A stretch of 64,000 bases of DNA from Unio delphinus (lineage: Eukaryota > Mollusca > Bivalvia > Unionida > Unionidae): the NCBI GenBank assembly GCA_029339505.1, contig JAQISU010000041.1, forward strand, positions 4,133,501-4,197,500, read 5' to 3'. Position numbers and translations under genes: made by a program. Positions 57,447 to 64,000 of the stretch are shown piece after piece; position 1 is the first letter of the stretch, and each line of letters opens with the position of its first letter. The notes beneath the pieces are model-generated. The model saw nothing but the letters and a program-made list of their open reading frames with translations. It did not search any database and was not told where the DNA came from.

Positions 57447-57770
57447 CACCGCTCTTGTGGCCTAGGGGTTAGAGCGTCTGCTGCAGGAGGTCGTGGGTTC
57501 GATTCCCGGTCGAGTCATACCAAAGACTTAAAAAATGGACCTAACAGCTGCCTTGCTTGGCGCTCAGCATTAAGAGGTTAGTGTTTGGACTGGTTTGCCT
57601 GGTGTCAGGATAATATGCCTGGGTGGGACATCATGCTACATGTCTGCAGCATGATGCCCCAGTGCTAGACATCACTATAAACTGCCTCACTGCAGACATC
57701 GTAGCGATATGACTTAAAAATTGTTAAAGTTACGTTTAAAAATCCTCATTAAACAAACTAGGTTTTTTTT
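57447..57770 (+). mobile_element. tRNA-derived SINE, family 1, nearly full length
   Basis: A box TGGCCTAGGGG, B box GGTTCGATTCC, body and AGTTACGTTTAAAAATCC tail then AAACAAAC. It lacks about 10 bases in the head relative to 18735 (the CGGAAGCGG segment). It lies 220 bp before the first TLK coding exon. Confidence 0.92.
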
Positions 57771-57987
57771 GTATCATTCTCGGTAAGTTTCTCTATGAAA
57801 TATACCTAAACTTTTTAATAGTTTTATAATTTTACATGTGAAGAATTTGTTTTCAGCCTCTTAGTAAATGTGAGACCTTCTTCCTCTCAACATTGCAAAT
57901 TTTCTGATCTTGAAGATATATTAATATACTTTCAGAGATTGTAACATATTAAAATATTTTCTCATACACTATTGGTTTTTCTTTAAG

Positions 57988-58080
57988 GTTGAAGCTTTCC
58001 ACAGAATGGACAATGTCAATTTAAATAGTCTAGATCCACGAAAGCAGGAACTGTTAGAAGCAAGATTTTATGGAAGCAGG
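57988..58080 (+). CDS. TLK: Tousled-like kinase, first coding exon
   Basis: TTTTTCTTTAAG acceptor, 18 bases of 5' UTR, ATG at 58006, and 25 codons to a GG|GTAGGT donor (phase 0). The residues NSLDPRKQELLEARFYG match the N-terminal motif SLDPRRQELLEARFTG of vertebrate TLK1/TLK2. TLKs are nuclear Ser/Thr kinases that phosphorylate the histone chaperone ASF1 in replication-coupled chromatin assembly. Only the N-terminal non-catalytic region is in the window. TLK1 and TLK2 cannot be told apart here, and invertebrates usually have one gene. Confidence 0.88.
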
Positions 58081-60484
58081 GTAGGTTTTTAATTGTTTTA
58101 TCCAGTTTTGTAGTCAAATCGGAAGGAAATATGATTAGTTGACTACAATCTTCTCAATCAATAATTTTCACGATTTGAAAATCTGTCTGATGCCCTGCAC
58201 TAGATTAAAATTGACCACCTCATTCAATTTCTCCTGTTTGCGTTGATAAATAGTGCCTAGTCCTTGGATTTTACTGGACATAAAAGAACTATTGAGTCAA
58301 CTTTTATTGGAATTTAGGTGACATGAAGACATATTAGAGATTTAAGCTTTCACTTTGACTGTCCTGGAAACTCATACACATCAAAACTCCTAGATTCCAT
58401 TCATGTTTTCAACCATAAACAGTCAGTTAACCAAACCACTCATAAACATGGTCACAATTTAGACTGGATTCTTCATAGACCTGATGATAATATTCTTTGG
58501 TCCACCCTTGTATCCCACGAACTTGCATCAGATCACCTCAGCATTATTTGCTATCTGCATGTATCAGTCCCTTATCCTCCACCTTTATTTGCTATTAAGA
58601 GAAACCTCTGTATGATAAATATGACCAAACTAATTATGACATCCAAGCAAGCCTAACAACTTGATTACCTCCTACAGTAGAACAACTCGATAACTGCTTG
58701 TGCTCATTGTTTGAAAAACATGTCCCAACCCCCAAGTGCAGAGTATCAATTCAAAGTGTTCTCCATGGTATGGCAGTGTTAGTGACCAGCTTTGCACTCC
58801 TATAAGAGACCGCCATAAAGCGGAGAGGCTTTGGCTTTCTACCCGACTCACTATTCATAAACAAATCTATGAAGCTGCTACGAAGAAAGTCACATAGTCC
58901 GTTTAGCCAAATTAACCCACTACAGGACTAAGATCATGGAGAATTCCAGCTGCAAAGAGCTCTTTGAGATAACTAACAAAATAATGGCAAGGAACAAATG
59001 TACACCACTTCCATCTACCTTCTCTCCAGTAGACCTGTTTGCAAATTTCTTCTGTGACAGGGTACAAACCATTACAGATAAGCTTGACAACACAATTTCA
59101 ATTGACTCATCGTCACCATACAGTTATGCTACAGTATTTCAGTGACAACCATTAGCAGCATTTGAACCTGTCATTATGGACAATCATGATGAATAGTGCA
59201 CCAAAGTCACGTGAACTTGATCCAATTTCAACATCACTACTGCTTGAGTGCTTAGATCTAATATTGCCTTCAATAACATGTTATTAATACCTCTCTCACA
59301 TCCAGGGAATTCCCATTATTTTTCAAAACAGCAATTGTAAAGCCTCTGCTGAAGAAGCCAACACTCGACAATAACGACTTAAAAAACTACTGCCCAGTTT
59401 CTAATCTCCTGTTCATATCCAAAATCTTAGAAAAAGTTGTTCTAATGCAACTTGTATCTCATATTTGGATAGCGGAAAGATTAGTCCTCGCCCATCTGAA
59501 TTTGTCTGCAAACTTTGACACAAGAGACCATGGTATATTACTTCACTGTCTCCAACATGTATTTGCATTCACAATACAGCCTTAATGTGGTTCAAGTCCT
59601 ACTTAGTCAACAGGACACAAATTGAATCTGCAAATTTAATACACTCCAGACCAGTTGGACCTGTTTTCTTCATTCTATACACCCAGCCTCTCTCAAATGT
59701 CATAGACCATCATCCAGTGTATCACCAATTGTACGCTGATGACAACCCAAATATGCAAATCAAGCCACATACTGAATATGAAGCTACCATCCAGGGAGTA
59801 GAGAGATGCATTTCTGATGTGAAATCATGGATGACATGTAACAAGCTGCAGATGAATGATGATAAAACTGAGCGCATTCTGATCACAACACAAAGACTTT
59901 CTCATTCGCATCCTTAACGTCAACCAATAAATATCAGCAACACCAACATTAAATTCACACAGTCAGTAGTAAACCTATGTGTTACTCGGGACAGTACTCG
60001 CACATTGCACCAACATGTCATAAACATTTGCAAGGCTGCATAGTTTTACTTTAGACACATCAGCTCCATTCACAAATATCTTTCAGTTGATGCCACTAAA
60101 ACACTTATGTGTTTATTAGTACTTTCAAGATTTGACTATTGTAACTCAATTGTGTCTGGTTTGGATCATCCTTAGACTACCACGATCAGAGCACACCTTC
60201 CCACTGCTCTGTACCCTACACTGGTTATCCATTTGGTCCAGAATCAAACACAAAATTTGTTGTCTGTGCTACGTTTCATTGACAGACTCCAGTCCAACAT
60301 ACCCATGTGGCATCACCCATGTGTACACACCAGCAAGATAGTTATGCTCCTCTTCTGACAATCGTATACTTATTATTCCCACTATGAAAACAGTCGTATG
60401 GACATTGTTCTTTTTCATACCAGGGCCCAGCAACATGGAATGAATTGCCCATTGAAATTACACACGAAGACACAGTGATCCCTC

Positions 60485-61661
60485 TTAACTCATTCAGCCC
60501 CAACAAACTTATCAGTAACACTGCTACTGTGCCCTAACCACACTAAGCTGTGTCTAGCTGCTTGTGCCCCAGAGTGTTTTACCTGTTTTGAAAATTGTGT
60601 AAAAATCATGTACATGCCTTCACACTTAACTTTAATTTCTCTTCTTGTATCCAATATTAATCCCAGAAATTTTCATCAATTAATCCAAATGAATTTGTCT
60701 ACACAGTGATTTATTTTTCTTTTTGTCCAAGTGTTTCACAATTTATTTATACCCTTTTTGCCAAATTATGTGCAACATTGTTAGGAATATCACATCATCA
60801 GCACTTAATTCCATTAAAATAAACCAGGAAAATTCATTATGTGATAAGGTTTGAAACAATTTGTACATACATTTACTTGCCAATGTTCACATCCAGTTTT
60901 TGGTTCAGATAGAACTTTGTTCAATAAACACATTTTGCAGGTTGGATACCATGTTTTGTTTGGTGATATGCATTTTTAGGCATATGGATTGGTTTCGTTT
61001 GTGATGTCCGTGTACAGTTTCTGTGGAAGTAATAATAAGTGAAAAAAGATAGTTTTCTCTTGTCAATTTGTCAATGTTTGTTGTAGGTCCAGGATTCATT
61101 CCACTAAAATCATTGATTTGGACAGGCAGAAGACGATCGCTCCAATCTGCTAGATCGGCAGAAACTCTTTCGTTTGCGCTATCAGCATCATCTTCTGAAG
61201 AAACTTCAATGTCCCATTCAAAATCTCGCAAATTATCCAACTGTTGAACATATATTTCATCTACTTACTCAATATTTTCAAGATTAAAGCCGAGAACCTC
61301 CTCATTTTCGCCCCCCACCGCCATTAAAAATCACTCGTGCTTCCGCTATCATTTTACAATTTTTCAAGAAAAGGACATGTGTATCGAAACTGCTCTCAAG
61401 TAGTAATCCTTGGTTTCCAAACATTTAAAGTTTTCTAAAACAAAAGTAAATTCATTTCTGATTGGTTACAAGTAGGCCTAATTCTTGGAAAAGCCCCATT
61501 TGTAACCAATCAGAGACTTTCTCTCTACCACACCTTCAAACCATGTATGAACGGTACCGGCCATTAAATGCAGTCAAGAAACTTCAGGTGAAGATGGTAT
61601 CAACCGTTGAACGCAGAAACTAAATTACGTGCATAGACAGTATCGGGGCTGAATAAGTTAA
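60485..61661. mobile_element. piggyBac-like element nested at TTAA
   Basis: TTAA at 60485-60488 followed by CTCATTCAGCCCC, and GGGGCTGAATAAG before TTAA at 61658-61661. These are 13-bp inverse ends with one mismatch, with TTAA on both sides as for piggyBac. Removing the element restores the LINE frame, with one TTAA in the codons for LKT. Length 1,177 bp, so internally deleted. Confidence 0.88.
60905..61323 (-). pseudogene. piggyBac-type transposase N-terminal remnant
   Basis: The minus-strand frame begins at ATG 61321-61323 (MAVGGENEEVLGFNLENIE), has one in-frame stop near 61266, and continues with a 111-codon piece (60905-61240): an acidic stretch, then WSDRLLPVQINDFSGMNPGP. The acidic N-terminus followed by W..xxPxxIxxFxGxxGPT is the start of piggyBac (DDE_Tnp_1_7) transposases. 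The catalytic Asp residues lie further on and are deleted. Confidence 0.78.
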
Positions 61662-62015
61662 AACTCACTTTTTTCGACTGCAAGAACAATCTTAAAGACC
61701 TCATAATGTTTCCTATCTTAAATATTTTTAGACTTTTCTTATGTTTTCTAATTTCATGGTATTTTTTTTTTTTTTTTTTTAGTCGTATTGTTATAGATGT
61801 AAAGTATTTAGAGGTTCTAAAGATTAGGCACTATACAAATTCATTATTATTTTTATTATTATTATTATTATTATTATTGTAGCTCAGACTTTGCAGTCTA
61901 AGGCAAATATATCAGTAAAAATTCAACCTTTGAAAATTATATACCATTCATATCATGTTTGACAAGATGTAATCATACTTTTGGGGGATTTTTTTTAATT
62001 TTAATTTTATACCAG

Positions 62016-62186
62016 TTTCAGCCCCTAAATTTGCCACAACCACAAATGACATCACCACAGTCTGTGTCCTCTGCAAGCACTTCACTGCTGAACACCAGCA
62101 ACTCACAACAACAGCAGCAGCAGCAGCAACAACAACAACAGGACAACAGTAATCTCAGTGCAGGCTCCTTGGACCGTGAAGATGAG
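62016..62186 (+). CDS. TLK: Tousled-like kinase, second coding exon with polyQ
   Basis: AATTTTATACCAG acceptor; 57 codons in phase 0 to GAG|GTGAGA at 62186. The protein reads FQPLNLPQPQMTSPQSVSSA, a Ser/Thr-rich stretch, twelve Gln encoded by mixed CAA/CAG (about 62107-62142), then DNSNLSAGSLDREDE. The last part parallels SNQSLCSVGSLSDKE in vertebrate TLK2, which follows the conserved N-terminal motif. A second AG six bases downstream (62020-62021) would also keep the frame and drop two residues. The remaining exons are outside the window. Confidence 0.82.
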
Positions 62187-62189
62187 GTG

Positions 62190-64000
62190 AGACATTTGTA
62201 TTTAGGGATGAAAGAAGTTTAATTTAGCAATTTTCATAATAAAGCCATCAAGTAAAAAAAAAAAATATTCAGTGACATCATGTAGCTTGACACTATGTCA
62301 GTTGTTGAAAATATTAGTTGATTTTTATTTGTTGTTGTTTTGCATTGACTTTATAAGACAGTGCTGCCCACAGGCTGATTTTAAATGGTGTGCCACAGCT
62401 CAAGCAATTTTTTGTGCATTTATGTTTAAAAAAAACTTCCATGGTCTGCTATCATTGGATATTTTCTTAACTAGGTAAACAGTTATGCATAATTTTTATA
62501 GGAGTCGCTATTGAGATTTTTGCTGCGACCCTTGTCTTTAAGAAAAAAAAATTAAGTGGTCCATGATGTCAAATTGTGCACTGAGAGAGAAATTGATATG
62601 TTAATGCTTTTAAGAAGCACCAGTCAAATTTATTGTTACATGTGGAGTGTGTCTGTTTGCAGCATACAATATCAGACAAGTTAATTTAGTGTATTTAGTC
62701 AGTATTTAGTGAGCATCAAAAGAAAGTCACAAAAAATACCTCCAAAATTAGTTTCTATTGTTTGAGAATTTAGTATATTCTGCAGTATATTTACATAGTG
62801 ATACAAGATATCCTTGTTTTTATTTACATGAATTTGTCATTTTATATATGTGATACAATATCTGGTGCAATTATCAATTATTATTTTATAAAATGGTTGG
62901 CAGCCACCTCTACAAGAAACTGTTTGGGTGCACACTCATTGGAGATTTGGTGTATTTGTGGATAATTATCATAGAAAAGGCACAGTACATAGCAGCCAAC
63001 TGTTGCGTTTTTTCCGTATTTTGGACCAGAATACGGGTGTACGTTTTGTTGCAAAAAATGTTTTTTAATTAAAAAATAATAATAAAATTTCTTTGGAATT
63101 GTCAGTTTTGAACGCGCTCTCTGTTCAATTTTGACAGAATATATTACATGTATACACAAATACAGTTCTACAGTACGATTGGTTCATTCGAAATCCAGAC
63201 TACCAGGCCTGTCGTTATCCGCCATATTGGATTTCACAATAGTTACCGCTGTTTCTTTATCTAGTCTTCGTAATATTCAGCTTCTAATCATGATAAATTG
63301 GAAGGCAGAATATTCAGAATTATCTCTAGGAGAAATAGGAGACAACTGGAAGAATATTTGTGCCATCTTGTATAGATTTGTGAAACCATATAATAAAGGA
63401 GAAAAATTGATGTTTTGTAAATTGTGTAACATGATTTCGCTATTGGGCACAGAGGCGCCCATGAAATGCAAGAGCAAGAAAAGCTAATAAACATCAGCTT
63501 CCTGCTTCATCACACACAACTCAGCCTGAACTTACGATGTAGATAAATGACAGAGAGAACTTTAATGTACATCAATCAAAATTTGATGTTTAAATTTCTT
63601 CTAGAAATAAACCTTCCTTTTTCAGTTACTAGTGTTGTTGGCGATTTATTTTGCACACGTTTTTCAGACATTAAAATCGCAAAAGATAATTCTTATGCTT
63701 GAACGAAAACATTTCAATAAGAAAATCTCAGAACTGAGATAATCAATGAAAGTTGGTACATTGGAATCAATGATTAAAAAAGAAACAAGGCGTGGAAAGG
63801 GCTCCTATAAATAGCTTGTTTTTGAGTGTGTTGCACTCTTGCACCTTTTGAATGGGCACCCTTATGGAACACTGTGCAACTTCAGAAGGTACCAAATGTG
63901 CAACATGTGCATCTTTGACATTAAATAATTATGTAAGGCACTGTCCAACTTTTCTGATGGTTGTATATGTTGTAAAAAGATACTTGTGCATTGACATTTA
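62190..64000 (+). other. TLK intron (to the window edge), nothing recognised
   Basis: AT-rich. The ORFs at 63131-63487 (+) and 63277-63494 (-) overlap. The plus-strand ORF has a charged region (WKAEYSELSLGEIGDNWKNI) but no match to the expected next TLK segment. I see no further TLK exon before 64000. Confidence 0.4.

Larger units (their letters stand above)
58290..61880 (+). mobile_element. L2/CR1-like LINE, decayed, interrupted by piggyBac
   Basis: Endonuclease C-terminus at 58350-58570 (FDCPGNSYTSKLLDSIHVFN.., DWILHRP, SHELASDHLSI). A linker with LWLSTRLTIHKQIYEA-like residues is at 58830-58880. RT starts at 59310-59440 (IVKPLLKKPTLDNNDLKNYCPVSNL). The best open part is 59585-59917, with the catalytic YADD motif at 59732-59743 and WMTCNKLQMNDDKTE. 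The C-terminus is at 59990-60480. The 3' end reads GTAAAGTATTTAGAGGTTCTA.. and TAGGCACTATACAAATT, with an (ATT)n tail at 61847-61879, typical of L2/CR1. Many stops: inactive. Confidence 0.88.
58081..62015 (+). other. TLK intron holding a LINE and a nested piggyBac
   Basis: 3,935 bp between the two TLK exons. Most of it is the L2/CR1-like LINE relic (58290-61880). Confidence 0.8.

Noticed and set aside
59585..59917. Functional reverse transcriptase gene
   Set aside because: YADD is intact, but stops and frameshifts lie on both sides in the LINE relic, so it is inactive.
63131..63487. 118-codon ORF as a further TLK exon
   Set aside because: The residues do not fit the segment expected after the SLSDKE-like motif, and no convincing splice sites bound the charged part.

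Overview
This is a eukaryotic, almost certainly lophotrochozoan (mollusc-like) genomic window. It is AT-rich and intron-rich, and contains many (TA)n, (CT)n, (GT)n and (TATG)n tracts. Two families of tRNA-headed SINEs share a CGTTAAA-type 3' tail, of the kind I associate with molluscs. No bacterial operon, rRNA gene, CRISPR array or convincing functional tRNA gene was seen; the species cannot be fixed from the sequence.

Host genes are few. (1) A two-exon CYSTM-type gene (Pro/Tyr/Gly-rich N-terminus, Cys-rich membrane tail) runs from a TATA box at 20814 to a poly(A) signal at 29223. Its exons (20887-21095, 29064-29160) join in phase across an 8-kb intron full of repeats. (2) The 5' end of a Tousled-like kinase gene: a start exon at 57988-58080 and a polyQ exon at 62016-62186, both phase 0, with the kinase domain beyond the right edge. 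(3) Tentative terminal exons of an unrecognised gene at 33803-34001 and 35244-35419, plus two weaker lone exon candidates.

Most of the rest is mobile DNA. The most unusual content is the decayed remains of a Polinton/Maverick- or adintovirus-like element in three places: a fragment at about 2.06-3.17 kb (+), a copy at 7.95-11.36 kb (-), and an 8-9 kb block at 37.7-46.7 kb (+) that looks like two partial units head to tail. Together they carry capsid-like ORFs, a parvovirus-VP1-like PLA2 motif, an rve-type integrase piece, a helical Gln-rich ORF, a small Ala/Gly-rich ORF and phage-tail-fibre-like repeats. A non-coding leader is recognisable in all three places. All copies are broken by stops, frameshifts and insertions.

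Other mobile elements: two copies of a TG...CA element with 4-bp target duplications (9557-10168, 26218-26891); a different solo-LTR-like element (43346-44160); Ty3/gypsy integrase fragments (5440-5830, 14010-14930); a Penelope-type GIY-YIG fragment (13703-14005); an L2/CR1-like LINE (58290-61880) with a piggyBac-like element nested at TTAA (60485-61661); a LINE 3' fragment (53400-54300) interrupted by a SINE head; several hAT-type MITEs; and a 1.4-kb element with long inverted ends (46631-48007).

Tandem arrays include a 106/109-bp satellite (24468-27285), a 135-bp higher-order repeat built of 27-bp monomers (31468-31822), a 50-bp triplicate (23928-24077), a 57-bp triplicate (4881-5050) and a cluster of short hairpin repeats (11770-12205).
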